A DNA stretch of 64,000 bases from positions 124,001-188,000 of the forward strand of contig CAIZHQ010000014.1 of the NCBI GenBank assembly GCA_903932865.1. Direction: 5' to 3'. A program made the translations under genes and the position numbers. Under the pieces are notes generated by a model. The model searched no databases. It worked only from the letters and a program-made list of their open reading frames with translations, and had not been told where the DNA came from. Shown here piece by piece: positions 16,766-26,640 of the stretch. Source of the stretch: an uncultured Burkholderiales bacterium. GTDB lineage: Bacteria; Pseudomonadota; Gammaproteobacteria; Burkholderiales; Burkholderiaceae_C. How positions within the stretch are numbered: position 1 is the stretch's first letter; the number at the start of each line of letters is the position of its first letter.

Positions 16766-18198
16766 ACGAATGGGCGTTGTGGGCACTGGGTGGGCTGAAC
16801 CTGTTGGTGCTGGTGCTGGTGTTTTTGTTGCTGCGTGCCCGGGTGCCGTCCGATGCGCAGGCCGAGCGAATCGCACAACTCCTGGCAGAGAAAACCACCG
16901 AACAGACCGTCACACAAGCATCGATTCAGACCGCGTGGCAGCAACAACAATTTGCTGCCGCGCAGGCGCAAGCCGAGCGCCTGGAGCGTGAGCTGCGCAC
17001 CGAGATCAGCCAGTCTGGCGTGCAAGGTCGGCAAGAAGCTACGCACAACCTCACGCTGTTCCAGCAATCGCTGTTGCAGCAAAGCGCCGAGGCCACCCGA
17101 ACGCAAAACCAGCAAATTGACGCACTGGCCCAGCAACTGGCCTTGCTGCAAAAAAGCCTGACCGACAGCCTGGCCCAGCAGGTCAATGCCCTGTCCGAGG
17201 CCAACGCAAGGCGCCTGACCGAGATGCGCGGCACCATGGAAACCCAGCTGGCCCAACTGCAGCAAAGCAACGCGGCCAAGCTCGACGAAATGCGCCAGAC
17301 CGTGGACGAAAAACTCCAGGCCACGCTGCAAGCCCGTTTGGGCGAGAGCTTCAAGCAAGTGGCTGATCGGCTGGAGCAGGTGCACAAAGGCCTGGGCGAA
17401 ATGCACACCTTGGCGCAAGGCGTTGGCGATCTCAAGCACCTGCTGACCAACGTCAAAACCCGGGGCATGTTCGGCGAGGCACAACTGGCCTCGCTGCTCG
17501 AACAGGTGCTCACCCCAGAGCAATACGCGGTGCAAGTGGCCACCAAACCCGGCGACAAAAACCGGGTGGACTTCGCCATCCGTCTGCCCGGTCGGTCTGA
17601 CAGTGGCCAACCCGTGTGGCTGCCCATCGACGCGAAATTCCCCAACGAAGATTACGAACGGCTTTTGGAAGCGCAAGGCCGCGCCGACCCGGTGCAAGCC
17701 GAGCTGTGTGCCAAAGCGCTGGAGACGCGCATCAAGCTTGAAGCCAAGTCGATTGCTGAAAAGTATTTGGAGCCTCCGCATACCACCGATTTTGCGGTGA
17801 TGTTTTTGCCCACTGAAGGCTTGTACGCCGAAGTGCTGCGCCGCCCCGGGCTGATGGAAGCGCTGCAGCGTGAGCACCGCGTGACGCTGGCGGGCCCCAC
17901 CAATTTGATGGCCATGCTCAACGCCTTGCAAATGGGCTTTCGCACGCTGGCCCTTGAAAAGCGGTCCAGTGAAGTCTGGCAGGTGTTGGGCGCGGTCAAA
18001 ACCGAGTTTGGTAAGTTTGGCGATGTGCTCGACAAGGTGCGCAACCAAACGCAAACGGTCCTCAACACGCTGGACCAGGCTCAGACCCGCAGCAACGTCA
18101 TGAGCCGTGCTTTGCGGCAGGTGGACGCACTGCCCGAGTCGCAGGCTCAAGCGCTTTTGCCGGGCGCTCCTGATGGCTTGCCAGAAGGTGTTGAGTGA
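16762..18198 (+). CDS. rmuC: DNA recombination protein RmuC
   Basis: RmuC limits inversions at short inverted repeats and carries a nuclease-like domain; its exact role is not settled. The 478-residue protein has an N-terminal membrane helix (about residues 5-24), a long glutamine-rich coiled coil (about 30-205), and the conserved RmuC domain with LGEMHTLAQGVGDLKHLLTN, TRGMFGEAQLASLLEQ, LPIDAKFPNEDYERLL and VMFLPTEGLYAEVL. ATG 16762 overlaps the dehydrogenase stop by 4 bases. Length matches E. coli RmuC (475). Confidence 0.95.
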   Translation: MNEWALWALGGLNLLVLVLVFLLLRARVPSDAQAERIAQLLAEKTTEQTVTQASIQTAWQQQQFAAAQAQAERLERELRTEISQSGVQGRQEATHNLTLFQQSLLQQSAEATRTQNQQIDALAQQLALLQKSLTDSLAQQVNALSEANARRLTEMRGTMETQLAQLQQSNAAKLDEMRQTVDEKLQATLQARLGESFKQVADRLEQVHKGLGEMHTLAQGVGDLKHLLTNVKTRGMFGEAQLASLLEQVLTPEQYAVQVATKPGDKNRVDFAIRLPGRSDSGQPVWLPIDAKFPNEDYERLLEAQGRADPVQAELCAKALETRIKLEAKSIAEKYLEPPHTTDFAVMFLPTEGLYAEVLRRPGLMEALQREHRVTLAGPTNLMAMLNALQMGFRTLALEKRSSEVWQVLGAVKTEFGKFGDVLDKVRNQTQTVLNTLDQAQTRSNVMSRALRQVDALPESQAQALLPGAPDGLPEGVE

Positions 18199-19373
18199 GT
18201 CCTGATCTGGCCCGCCTGATTGCAGGTCAGATGTTCTTGCATGCTTGCATGGCGGGCATGCGAATGGCCATTCCCTTGTTGGCCCTTCAGCAAGGTTTCA
18301 GCGCTGTGGCGGTGGGTGCGCTGTTGGCCCTGTTTGCGCTGGCGCCCATGTTTCTGGCACTGCCTGCGGGCCGTTACAGTGACCGCCGTGGCTTGCAAAA
18401 GCTCATGCGCATCAGTGTGGTGTTGGCCGCCTGCGGCGTGGTGTTGTCGGCGGTGTGGCCTATCTTCCCTGTGATGTGTGTGAGCGCACTGGCCGCCGGC
18501 GGGGCCACAGGCATGGCGGTCATTGCCTTGCAGCGGCATGTGGGCCGCATGGCCAAAGATCCGGCTGAGCTCAAAGTGGCGTTCAGTTGGTTGTCTTTGG
18601 GCCCCGCTGTTTCTAACTTTGTGGGCCCGGTGCTGGCGGGTGTGTTGATCGACTTTTCTGGACCCGAGGCCGCACACATTTCAGGGTTCCGATGGGCCTT
18701 TTTGCTGATGGCGGTTTTTCCGCTGGTGACTTGGTTTTGCGTGCGCAAGGTGCCAGAGTTGGGACTTTCCCCAGAGCTTCCAAACGCCGAACCTCGGCGT
18801 GTTTGGGATCTTCTGGCCGAGCCCATGCTGCGACGCTTGTTGGGCGTGAACTGGTTGCTTTCGTCTTGCTGGGATGTGCACACCTTTGTGGTGCCGGTGC
18901 TCGGACACGAGCGCGGTTACAGCGCTTCAGTGGTGGGGTCCATTTTGGGTTCGTTTGCGTTGGCGGCGGCTTTTATCCGCGTGTGTTTGCCGTTCATTTC
19001 ACGCCATGTCAAAGAGCACCAAATCATCTCCGGTGCCATGGTGTGCACAGCCCTGTTGTTCGCCGTTTACCCGCTCATGCCCAGCGCCTTGAGCATGGGC
19101 GTGTGTTCCGTGTTTTTGGGTTTGGTCTTGGGGACCGTGCAACCCATGATCATGAGCACCTTGCACCAAATCACCCCGCAGCACCGTCAAGGCGAGGCAC
19201 TCGGCCTGCGCTTGATGAGCATCAATGCGTCCAGCGTGCTCATGCCCATGCTTTTCGGGACCGTCGGTGCCATGGTGGGTGTGGCCCCCTTGTTTTGGGT
19301 GGTGGGTGCGGCGGTGGGATCGGGCGCCCGTGGGGCTTGGGGCTTGAGACCTGGCCCGGAACCCAAAGCTTAA
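18195..19373 (+). CDS. Major facilitator superfamily transporter
   Basis: A 392-residue inner-membrane protein with about 12 hydrophobic helices, consistent with an MFS exporter or permease. The loop between helices 2 and 3 carries the MFS motif A-like GRYSDRRGLQKL. The start is GTG 18195, overlapping the rmuC stop codon by 4 bases; no ATG lies between this GTG and the first helix, so the GTG is preferred. The 3' end overlaps the convergent LOG-family gene by 4 bases. The substrate cannot be inferred. Confidence 0.87.
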   Translation: MSPDLARLIAGQMFLHACMAGMRMAIPLLALQQGFSAVAVGALLALFALAPMFLALPAGRYSDRRGLQKLMRISVVLAACGVVLSAVWPIFPVMCVSALAAGGATGMAVIALQRHVGRMAKDPAELKVAFSWLSLGPAVSNFVGPVLAGVLIDFSGPEAAHISGFRWAFLLMAVFPLVTWFCVRKVPELGLSPELPNAEPRRVWDLLAEPMLRRLLGVNWLLSSCWDVHTFVVPVLGHERGYSASVVGSILGSFALAAAFIRVCLPFISRHVKEHQIISGAMVCTALLFAVYPLMPSALSMGVCSVFLGLVLGTVQPMIMSTLHQITPQHRQGEALGLRLMSINASSVLMPMLFGTVGAMVGVAPLFWVVGAAVGSGARGAWGLRPGPEPKA

Positions 19374-20241
19374 GACACCTTGAGTTGATAAAAATCGCAG
19401 ATCGCTTGCCAAGCCGCCTCAGGGGTGTCGACGTAATGGAACAGCTTCAGATCTTCTGCTGAAATGGTGCCTTCTTGAACCAGCACGTCCATGTCGATCA
19501 GGCGCTGCCAGAACTCGGTGCCAAACAACAAGATCGGCACAGGGCGTGACTTGCGCGTTTGCACCAGCGTCATCACTTCGAACAACTCATCGAGCGTGCC
19601 AAAACCGCCCGGAAACGCAACCAAAGCTTTGGCCCGCATCATGAAGTGCATTTTGCGCAGCGCAAAGTAATGAAATTTGAGCTGAGCTCTGGCGTGACGT
19701 AGGGGTTGGGCTTTTGCTCGTGAGGCAATGCGATGTTCAGCGCCACCGACGGTGCGCCGGCTTCTTGGGCCCCCCGGTTGGCCGCTTCCATGATGCCGGG
19801 GCCGCCCCCCGTGCAGATGAACAGTTTTTCGGCGTCTGGCAGGCACGAACACGTTCGGGCCACCAACTGCGCAAACACACGGGCGTTTTCGTAATGCTGG
19901 GCATTGCGCACGGCTGTTTGGGCCTTGGCAATGTCTTGCGCCTGGCCGTTTTGCTGCGCCGCACGCAATTGCGCTTGGGCTCTGACCATGTCCAGGAACC
20001 GGGCGCTGCCGAACACCACCACGGTGTGCTCGATTTTGGCTTCGGTTTGTGCCAAGTCGGGTTTGAGCATTTCCAGCTGAAAACGGATACCACGGGTTTC
20101 GCGGCGCAGCAAAAATTCGGGATCGGCAAAGGCCAGGCGGTTGGCCTCAGGCTCCAGCCAATCAGTGGTCAGGGCTTCGGCTTGCAGATCGGCCCAAGCG
20201 TGAGGCATGGGGGAAGCTAAGAGGTCATGTCTGGATGGCAT
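19370..20241 (-). pseudogene. LOG/TIGR00730-family Rossmann protein gene with a single-base frameshift
   Basis: Two overlapping frames together encode one LOG-family protein of about 290 residues (nucleotide 5'-monophosphate phosphoribohydrolase-like). The N-terminal part, from ATG 20241, carries VVVFGSARF and the phosphate-binding TGGGPGIMEAANRG; the C-terminal part carries FHYFALRKMHFMMRA and the family signature FPGGFGTLDELFE. Around 19680 the frame changes: after PELS the family continues with a phenylalanine then FHYFA, which would be restored by one extra base (an A after TTTGA on the plus strand). The missing base interrupts the gene just before the conserved PGGxGTxxE motif. It may be a real inactivation or a sequencing error. 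Confidence 0.85.
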
Positions 20242-20317
20242 GGTGGCATTGTGCATCGACTGGACTGCGGGCAAGCATGGGCAACGCAAAAATCCACAGA
20301 CGAAGGGTTTGCCCATG

Positions 20318-20341
20318 AAAAAAGCCCCTTGCGGGGCTTTT
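20318..20341 (-). terminator. Intrinsic terminator of efp (bidirectional hairpin)
   Basis: AAAAGCCCC (20320-20328) and GGGGCTTTT (20333-20341) form a 9-bp stem with a 4-base loop. On the minus strand it is followed by six T residues (A-run 20318-20323), 19 bases past the efp stop. On the plus strand it also ends in four T residues. Confidence 0.88.
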
Positions 20342-20359
20342 GTCGGGATTCGCCTTCGA

Positions 20360-20914
20360 TCAGACGCGCTTGCGGTATTCGCCAGTACGGGTGTCGATTT
20401 CGATCTTGTCGCCTTGACTCACGAACAAAGGCACAGGCACTTCCATGCCAGTAGCGATCTTGGCAGGCTTGAGTACTTTGCCCGAGGTGTCGCCTTTGAC
20501 GGCGGGCTCGGTCCAGGTGATCTCACGCACCACGCTGGTGGGCAATTCGACCGAGATGGCTTTCTCGTTGTAGAACACCACTTCGAGTTCCATGCCGTCT
20601 TCGAGGTAATTGAGGGCGTCGCCCATGTTGGTGGCTTCGACTTCATACTGGTTGAAATCGGTGTCCATGCACACGTACATGGGGTCAGCGAAATACGAGT
20701 AGGTGCAGTCCTTCTTGTCCAGGATGACCTGGTCCATTTTGTCGTCAGCGCGGAACACAACTTCGGTGCCGAAGTTGGCGATCAGGCTTTTGAGCTTCAT
20801 GCGCACGGTGGACGAGCCACGGCCGCCACGCTGGTATTCGGTGCGCAGGACGACCATGGGGTCTTTGCCATGCATGATGACGTTGCCGACGCGGATTTCT
20901 TGAGCGGTTTTCAT
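20360..20914 (-). CDS. efp: Translation elongation factor P
   Basis: EF-P binds the ribosome E-site and relieves stalling at polyproline stretches. The 184-residue length and KOW/OB-fold layout fit the family. The tip of the first loop reads QRGGRGSS, placing an arginine at exactly position 32. That is the residue rhamnosylated by EarP in beta- and gammaproteobacteria of this subgroup, in contrast to the lysine of the EpmA/EpmB type. earP itself lies at 21917-23047 on the same strand. The start ATG 20914 has no strong ribosome-binding site (AATTCCT precedes it). A strong terminator follows. Confidence 0.97.
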   Translation of the reverse strand: MKTAQEIRVGNVIMHGKDPMVVLRTEYQRGGRGSSTVRMKLKSLIANFGTEVVFRADDKMDQVILDKKDCTYSYFADPMYVCMDTDFNQYEVEATNMGDALNYLEDGMELEVVFYNEKAISVELPTSVVREITWTEPAVKGDTSGKVLKPAKIATGMEVPVPLFVSQGDKIEIDTRTGEYRKRV

Positions 20915-21010
20915 AGGAATTGGGTCTGAAATGAAAAGGGGTGACCTGAGGTCAAGCCCACCATTCTAACCTGCGAGGGCCCGGTTTGGGTCTGAAAGCG
21001 GGCGAAGCAG

Positions 21011-21451
21011 TCAATCCCTTGCCATCAGGCCCTGAGCCAAAGCGCCCAGAACGATGCCACCCAAAGCCCACAGGATGTCGGTGTTGCCGGTGCCCAAAGC
21101 TGCAATGGCCGGGCCTGGGCAAACGCCCGACAAACCCCAGCCGATGCCAAAAATGGCCGAGCCGATGACCGTCTGTCGGTTCCAGTTGGCTGGCTGGGTG
21201 AGGAACTGACCGCCCAACAGTGGGCGATTGAACCAGCGCGGAAAACCCTTGTAAGCCAGCATGGCCAGGCCAGCAGCACCACCCATCACCAACATCAGGC
21301 CCCAGTCTTTGAACTGCAAAAAGCCGATCACGATTTCGGGCTGGACCATGGTGGCCAGCGACAGGCCAAAGCCAAACAACGCCCCGGCCAACAAAGTGAC
21401 CAGCGCTTTGGGGAAGGTGAGGGTGTGGGCTTGAACGTGTGGGGTGTTCAT
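21011..21451 (-). CDS. YeeE/YedE-family membrane protein, second half (sulfur-compound transporter-like)
   Basis: A 146-residue protein with four to five hydrophobic segments, matching the second half of YeeE/YedE (DUF395). Larger family members such as YeeE have been shown to import thiosulfate. The family cysteine motif appears as GWGLSGVCPGPAIAAL near residue 110. ATG 21451 overlaps the stop of the upstream gene by 4 bases (ATGA), so the two halves are made together and probably form one transporter. It lies between efp and earP, where no transporter would be expected. Confidence 0.87.
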   Translation of the reverse strand: MNTPHVQAHTLTFPKALVTLLAGALFGFGLSLATMVQPEIVIGFLQFKDWGLMLVMGGAAGLAMLAYKGFPRWFNRPLLGGQFLTQPANWNRQTVIGSAIFGIGWGLSGVCPGPAIAALGTGNTDILWALGGIVLGALAQGLMARD

Positions 21452-21930
21452 GCCAGCCCTTTCGTGGCGATGGCCATCAGGTTGGCGGTCATAAAAGCAG
21501 TGGCCATGAACGTGAGCACCGCGAATAGCGACGGCAGTTGCAATGCCCCCAACCCGCAAATGCCATGGCCCGAGGTGCAACCGTTGCCCAAACGTGCGCC
21601 ATAGCCCACCAAAAAACCGCCCACCAGCAGTTGCCACACCGCCACGCTGGTGTGCTGCGCCTCACCACCCGCCAGCGCAAAGCGCCAGACCATTGCCCCC
21701 AGCACCACGCCCAGCGCGTAGACCAGCCGCCAGTTGCGGGTGCTGACAAAGCGCGCTTGCTGAAAAAACGCCCGTTTGGACACAAAGGACCAAGTGCTGG
21801 AAAAAACGGAACTCATGCCGCCGACCCAGCCGTTGAACAAATACAGCAGCGCCACGCCAGCGCCAATGGTGAGGCCGCCCAGCAGGTAGTGCTGCCAGCC
21901 CAGGGGGAAGAGGGTTTCAATCAAATTCAT
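21448..21930 (-). CDS. YeeE/YedE-family membrane protein, first half (sulfur-compound transporter-like)
   Basis: A 160-residue membrane protein with about four helices, forming a pair with the next gene. The signature RLGNGCTSGHGICGLGAL near residue 115 holds the two conserved cysteines thought to relay sulfur compounds in YeeE. Length matches split YeeE/YedE pairs of proteobacteria (about 140-160 each). The start ATG 21930 lies inside the 3' end of earP (14-base overlap), so earP and the pair are probably one transcript. The transported compound is not proven; thiosulfate or sulfide is the family expectation. Confidence 0.87.
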   Translation of the reverse strand: MNLIETLFPLGWQHYLLGGLTIGAGVALLYLFNGWVGGMSSVFSSTWSFVSKRAFFQQARFVSTRNWRLVYALGVVLGAMVWRFALAGGEAQHTSVAVWQLLVGGFLVGYGARLGNGCTSGHGICGLGALQLPSLFAVLTFMATAFMTANLMAIATKGLA

Positions 21931-23047
21931 GGGGTGCGATTATCATCTGCAGAGGACCACAGGGGCTTGAGGTCTGGACTTGCACAAAGGCCATAAGCTG
22001 GGCGTGCAACTGTTTTTGTATGAGCAGTCTTTTGCGTGCCGCTGTGGCGCAGGCGAACCAAGTCCCCAAAGCCTCGGACTTTAATGGGGACCAAGCAGTG
22101 TTTTCAATCCCATTCCAAACCCGATGCGCACGCCGCAGACTCTCCGGTGCCTGCATCCCCTCTAGAAACGCTTCCAGCTTGGCATGGTGCGCGTTGTCAT
22201 CCTGTGGGTAGATGTGCCAGATGAAGGGTTGGCCGGCCCAGAGGGCGCGCACCAGAGAGTCTTCGCCGCGCACAAAGTTCAGATCGCAGGCCCAGATCAT
22301 CTCGTCAAAGCCTTCTTGGTCGGTGTAGGGCAGGGCGCTCCAGTTAGGGTGTACGGGCATACCTGCCAGGGCTTGCTGCACCGCCGCCAGCGGGCGGCCC
22401 GGGGTGACGAGCAGGTGATGGGGTGTGCCCACCAGTTGGGCCAGCAGTTGGGGCAGGGCGACGGGTTCGTAGCAAAACAGGCTGATGAGCAGGTCGCCTG
22501 GGGCCAAGTCAGGGACGTGTTGCTGACGCCAGGCGGCGCGGTCAAAGCGCTCTTGCCGTTCCAGTAAATCGATTTCGCGCAGCAGGCCCCCGGTGTCAGG
22601 TGTGAAGCCGGGGTAAAAAAAGCGCTTGGTCCAGCCTTTGGCGGGGCCGCTCATCACGGGCGAGGGCAGGCCATGCATCCGGGTCACCCAGTCCTCGGCG
22701 CTGAGATATTCGAGGTTGATCCAGGCCGGTTGTTGCGTGTGCGTGGCGACTCCGTGGGCCACAAAGGCCTGGGGCAGGGTGCAGCCAAATGCTTCGATCC
22801 ACACGTCGGCGGGCTTCAAGCAGGTCAGCACCTCGCTTTGGCTGGCGGCGGCCCATGGCAGCACTTGCAAGTGGGGCAAGTCATGGGCGTCAGGGGCCAT
22901 CCATGCGAGGGCCGAGGCGTCGTCCACCCACAATCGCACCGATTGGCCTTGGGCCAGCAGTTGACGCGTCAGGCGCCAGCACACGCCCAGGTCGCCGTGG
23001 TTGTCGATGACGGTGCAAAAAATGTCCCAAAGCCGATGCGTTTTCAT
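21917..23047 (-). CDS. earP: EF-P arginine rhamnosyltransferase EarP
   Basis: EarP transfers rhamnose from dTDP-rhamnose to arginine 32 of EF-P, activating it. The 376-residue length is right. The N-terminus has the family motif [12 protein letters not shown] with aspartates D15 and D19, equivalent to the catalytic pair known in Pseudomonas EarP; the C-terminal half has [19 protein letters not shown] and the sugar-nucleotide site [13 protein letters not shown] 23047 is chosen because it starts just before this motif; the in-frame extension to 23068 adds little. EF-P in this window has R32, so the pair is complete. Confidence 0.95.
   Translation of the reverse strand: MKTHRLWDIFCTVIDNHGDLGVCWRLTRQLLAQGQSVRLWVDDASALAWMAPDAHDLPHLQVLPWAAASQSEVLTCLKPADVWIEAFGCTLPQAFVAHGVATHTQQPAWINLEYLSAEDWVTRMHGLPSPVMSGPAKGWTKRFFYPGFTPDTGGLLREIDLLERQERFDRAAWRQQHVPDLAPGDLLISLFCYEPVALPQLLAQLVGTPHHLLVTPGRPLAAVQQALAGMPVHPNWSALPYTDQEGFDEMIWACDLNFVRGEDSLVRALWAGQPFIWHIYPQDDNAHHAKLEAFLEGMQAPESLRRAHRVWNGIENTAWSPLKSEALGTWFACATAARKRLLIQKQLHAQLMAFVQVQTSSPCGPLQMIIAPHEFD
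21989..22006 (+). repeat. 18-base exact repeat, copy 2 (copy 1 at 2349-2366)
   Basis: Second copy, in the coding region of earP (which is on the minus strand). The coding position means it is constrained by protein sequence there. Confidence 0.5.
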
Positions 23048-23094
23048 GGTGGGGGATTGTCGGGGCAAATTGTTTCCCCGTCACAATACGCGCC

Positions 23095-25035
23095 ATGACA
23101 GCGGCACACGACGAATCTTTGCTGGCCCAGGTGGCCGCACTCCCGGCTTTGCCGGGGGTTTACCGCTACTTTGATGCACAGGGCCACGTGCTGTATGTGG
23201 GCAAGGCCAAGCAGCTCAAAAAGCGGGTGTCGAGCTATTTTCAGAAGGACCACGGCGGCACCCGCATTGGCCACATGGTCAGCAAGATCGCCCGCCTAGA
23301 GACCACGGTGGTGCGCTCCGAGGCTGAGGCGCTGCTGCTCGAAAACAACCTGATCAAGTCACTCAGCCCGCGTTTCAACATCCTGTTTCGGGACGATAAA
23401 ACCTACCCTTACCTCAAGCTCACGGGCAACGGCACGCTGTTTTTGAAGGCTGTGCCAAGCGCTTCGGGCGCGCCCGAGCCGCAAACCTTTCCTCGCGTGG
23501 CGTATTACCGGGGGTCGGTTGAGAAGAAACACCGCTACTTTGGCCCGTTTCCCAGTGCCTGGGCGGTCAAAGAGTCGATTCAACTCTTGCAAAAAGTGTT
23601 TCGCTTGCGCACCTGCGAAGACACGGTGTTTGCCAACCGCACCCGGCCCTGTTTGCTTTTTCAAATCAAGCGCTGCTCTGGTCCTTGTGTGAACCTCATC
23701 TCCCCCGAAGCCTATGCCGACGATGTGCAACACGCGGAGCGCTTTTTAAAGGGTGAGACCCAAGGTCTGTTGCAAGAAATGGAGGCGCGGATGATGGCGC
23801 ATGCCGACCGTTTGGCCTTTGAGGCAGCGGCCGAGGTGCGCAACCAGATGACCGCTTTGTCCCGGGTGCTGCACCAACAGTCGGTGGACACAGGCACCGA
23901 CACCGACGTGGACATTTTGGCGGTGCGGGTGCATGGCGGGCGTGCTTGTGTGAACCTGGCCATGGTGCGAGGCGGGCGGCATTTGGGGGATCGGGCTTAT
24001 TTTCCGGCGCATGTCGAAGACGCCCATGCCTTGCAGGCCGTTGAAGACGAGGAGCAGCCCCGTTTGCCCGTAGAGGTGCAGGTGCTCGAAGCTTTCATGG
24101 CGCAGCACTACATTGGCATTCCGGTGCCTGCTGCTTTGATCACCAGCGTGGCCGTGGACAAAGTCTTGGTGGCGGCCTTGTCACAGCAAGCGGGTTACAA
24201 AATTGCGGCCGTGCACAACCCCCGCGAGCAGCGCCGTGTGTGGCTGGAGATGAGTGAGAAAAACGCCGACATCAAGTTGGCCCGTCTTTTGGCCGAAGAG
24301 GGCTCGCAACAAGCTCGGACCCGGGCCCTGGCCGATGCGCTGGATTTGGCCCCGGACGATCTGGACGCGCTGCACATCGAGTGTTTTGACATCTCGCACA
24401 CGGCGGGTGAGAACACGCAGGCCTCTTGTGTGGTGTTTCGTCAGCACAAGATGCAAAGCAGCGAGTATCGCCGCTACAACATCGAGGGCATCACGCCGGG
24501 CGACGATTACGCGGCCATGCGCCAGGTGCTGATGCGCCGCTATGGCAAATTGGCCGAGGCCTTGCGCTCGGGCGAAGGCACAGCCCGTTTGCCCGACCTG
24601 GTGCTGATCGATGGCGGCAAGGGTCAAGTCAGCATGGCCCGGGAGGTGTTCACCGACCTGGGTCTAGACTTGTCGCGCATCGTGGGAGTGGAAAAAGGCG
24701 AGGGCCGCAAGGTGGGTCTGGAAGAGCTGGTGTTTGCCGATGGCCGCGAGAAGGTTTATTTGGGCAAAGATTCGGCCGCGCTGATGCTGGTGGCGCAAAT
24801 CCGTGACGAAGCGCACCGCTTTGCCATCACGGGCATGCGCGCCCAACGCGCCAAGGTGCGCATGGGCGGCAGCAAGATCGAAGAAATACCCGGCATCGGG
24901 CCTCGCAAGCGGGCCAAATTGCTGCAGCGATTTGGTGGTGTTCGGGGCGTCGAGAGTGCGAGTGTGGAGGATTTGTTGGGCGTGGAAGGCATTTCGCGCG
25001 AATTGGCCGAGACCATTTACAACGCTTTGCACTGA
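23095..25035 (+). CDS. uvrC: Excinuclease ABC subunit C
   Basis: UvrC makes both incisions around a DNA lesion after UvrA/UvrB recognition. The 646-residue protein has, in order: the GIY-YIG nuclease ([20 protein letters not shown], about residues 18-40), a cysteine-containing region (CSGPCV near residue 198), the UVR motif (about 210-245), the RNase H-like C-terminal nuclease ([30 protein letters not shown]), and two helix-hairpin-helix motifs at the end ([18 protein letters not shown]). It diverges from earP by 47 bases. pgsA follows, the common uvrC-pgsA order. Confidence 0.98.
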   Translation: MTAAHDESLLAQVAALPALPGVYRYFDAQGHVLYVGKAKQLKKRVSSYFQKDHGGTRIGHMVSKIARLETTVVRSEAEALLLENNLIKSLSPRFNILFRDDKTYPYLKLTGNGTLFLKAVPSASGAPEPQTFPRVAYYRGSVEKKHRYFGPFPSAWAVKESIQLLQKVFRLRTCEDTVFANRTRPCLLFQIKRCSGPCVNLISPEAYADDVQHAERFLKGETQGLLQEMEARMMAHADRLAFEAAAEVRNQMTALSRVLHQQSVDTGTDTDVDILAVRVHGGRACVNLAMVRGGRHLGDRAYFPAHVEDAHALQAVEDEEQPRLPVEVQVLEAFMAQHYIGIPVPAALITSVAVDKVLVAALSQQAGYKIAAVHNPREQRRVWLEMSEKNADIKLARLLAEEGSQQARTRALADALDLAPDDLDALHIECFDISHTAGENTQASCVVFRQHKMQSSEYRRYNIEGITPGDDYAAMRQVLMRRYGKLAEALRSGEGTARLPDLVLIDGGKGQVSMAREVFTDLGLDLSRIVGVEKGEGRKVGLEELVFADGREKVYLGKDSAALMLVAQIRDEAHRFAITGMRAQRAKVRMGGSKIEEIPGIGPRKRAKLLQRFGGVRGVESASVEDLLGVEGISRELAETIYNALH

Positions 25036-25088
25036 GTCCGGACAAGACTGTCATCAAGCCGTTGGCTGGGCGTGCCACAATCAACCGC

Positions 25089-25658
25089 ATGTTTTTCACG
25101 ATTCCGACCATCATGACCTGGACGCGCATTGTCGCGATCCCTTTGATCATTGGCGTTTATTACCTCGACAGCCTGAAGGTCGAGATGCAAAATCTGATCG
25201 CCACGGTCATGTTCGTTTTGTTCGCTTTCACCGATTGGTTGGATGGCTTTTTGGCCCGAAAACTGAACCAGACTTCAGCCTTTGGTGCGTTTCTTGACCC
25301 GGTGGCGGACAAATTCTTGGTCTGCGCGGCTTTGTTGATGCTGGTGCAGATGGATCGGGTCAATGTGCTGGTGGCCCTCATCATCATTGGTCGCGAGATC
25401 GCCATCTCGTCCCTGCGCGAATGGATGGCCCAAATCGGGGCCAGCAAAAGCGTGGCCGTGCACATGGTGGGCAAGCTCAAGACAACAGTTCAAATGGTGG
25501 CGATTCCGTTCTTGCTTTACAACGGCACGCTGTTTGGGGTGATAGACACCCGTGCTTGGGGTGCTGTGCTGATTGTGGTGGCCGCTGTTTTGACGGTCTG
25601 GTCCATGGTCTATTACATGCAAAAGGCGCTGCCTGAGATCCGAGCCCGCGTGAAATGA
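25089..25658 (+). CDS. pgsA: CDP-diacylglycerol-glycerol-3-phosphate 3-phosphatidyltransferase
   Basis: PgsA makes phosphatidylglycerophosphate, the committed step of phosphatidylglycerol and cardiolipin synthesis, at the inner membrane. The 189-residue protein starts FFTIPTIMTWTRI, like E. coli PgsA, and carries the CDP-alcohol phosphotransferase motif as DWLDGFLARKLNQTS with GAFLDPVADK (DG-x2-AR-x8-G-x3-D-x3-D). About five membrane helices are visible. ATG 25089 is preferred to 25062, which adds nine residues without family similarity. The EamA gene overlaps the stop by 4 bases. Confidence 0.96.
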   Translation: MFFTIPTIMTWTRIVAIPLIIGVYYLDSLKVEMQNLIATVMFVLFAFTDWLDGFLARKLNQTSAFGAFLDPVADKFLVCAALLMLVQMDRVNVLVALIIIGREIAISSLREWMAQIGASKSVAVHMVGKLKTTVQMVAIPFLLYNGTLFGVIDTRAWGAVLIVVAAVLTVWSMVYYMQKALPEIRARVK

Positions 25659-26563
25659 GCGGGGGGGCTGAGCCCGGCGCCTGGGTCAGGGCGACACCTG
25701 TCGTGTTCGTTCTGATTTGGAGCACCGGCTTCATCGTTGCCCGCTATGGCATGCCACATGCCCCACCCTTGTCTTTTTTAGCGCTGCGCTACGCTTTGTC
25801 GATCGCCTGTTTTTTGCCTTGGATTTGGTGGGCGAAGGTGGCTTGGCCCCAAAGCCGCCAACAATTTTTGCATTTGTCTGTCACGGGATTGTTGATGCAC
25901 GCGGGTTATCTGGGTGGCGTGTGGCTGGCAGTCAAGGCCGGCATGGGCGCTGGTTTGTCGTCCTTGATGGTGGGGTTTCAGCCGGTCTTGACGGCCATTT
26001 GGTTGGCCTACAGCTTGCGTGCCAGCGACCAGCCTGGCGTTTCGCGACGGCAGTGGTTGGGCTTATTGCTGGGTTTTGTGGGTCTGCTCATGGTGGTCTG
26101 GCGCAAGTTGACGCTGGGCTCGCCCTTGGACCATGTCACGACAGCCAACATGGCGTTTGTCTTGGCCGCATTGCTCAGCATCACCGTGGGCACCCTCTAC
26201 CAAAAGCGCTTTGTCAAACCCTGTGATGTGCGTTCGGCCAACACGGTGCAGTTGCTGGCCGCCTTGGTGCTGACTTGGCCATTGGCCTGGATGGAAACCG
26301 AGACCATGCGATGGAACGTCGAATTGGCGGGTGCCATGGCTTGGTCGGTGCTGGGTTTGACTTTGGGTGGCAGTTCGCTTTTGTACCTGTTGATCCAGCG
26401 CGGGGCGGCGGCCTCGGTCACCAGCTTGATGTATTTGGTGCCGCCCACCACAGCCATGCTGGCTTGGGTGCTGTTTGATGAAAGCATTACATTGGCGACC
26501 CTCCTGGGTACGGCCTTGACGGCTTTGGGCGTGAGTTTGGTGGTACGACCGTCACGAAGGTGA
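25655..26563 (+). CDS. EamA/DMT-family membrane transporter
   Basis: A 302-residue inner-membrane protein with about ten helices in two EamA repeats, the drug/metabolite transporter layout. Support: FVLIWSTGFIVARYGMP at helix 1, ALRYALSIACFLPW at helix 2, and the second-repeat end LVPPTTAMLAWVLFDE followed by LGTALTALGVSLV. ATG 25655 overlaps the pgsA stop by 4 bases, so it is co-translated with pgsA, but no role in lipid synthesis is implied. The substrate is unknown; family members export amino acids and other metabolites. Confidence 0.87.
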   Translation: MSGGAEPGAWVRATPVVFVLIWSTGFIVARYGMPHAPPLSFLALRYALSIACFLPWIWWAKVAWPQSRQQFLHLSVTGLLMHAGYLGGVWLAVKAGMGAGLSSLMVGFQPVLTAIWLAYSLRASDQPGVSRRQWLGLLLGFVGLLMVVWRKLTLGSPLDHVTTANMAFVLAALLSITVGTLYQKRFVKPCDVRSANTVQLLAALVLTWPLAWMETETMRWNVELAGAMAWSVLGLTLGGSSLLYLLIQRGAAASVTSLMYLVPPTTAMLAWVLFDESITLATLLGTALTALGVSLVVRPSRR

Positions 26564-26640
26564 AATCCGGTCCGCTTCTTTGTTGCTAAGCTCTTCATTT
26601 TAAACCTCCACCTTTTATTCAGATTTAGAAAGTTCTACAC

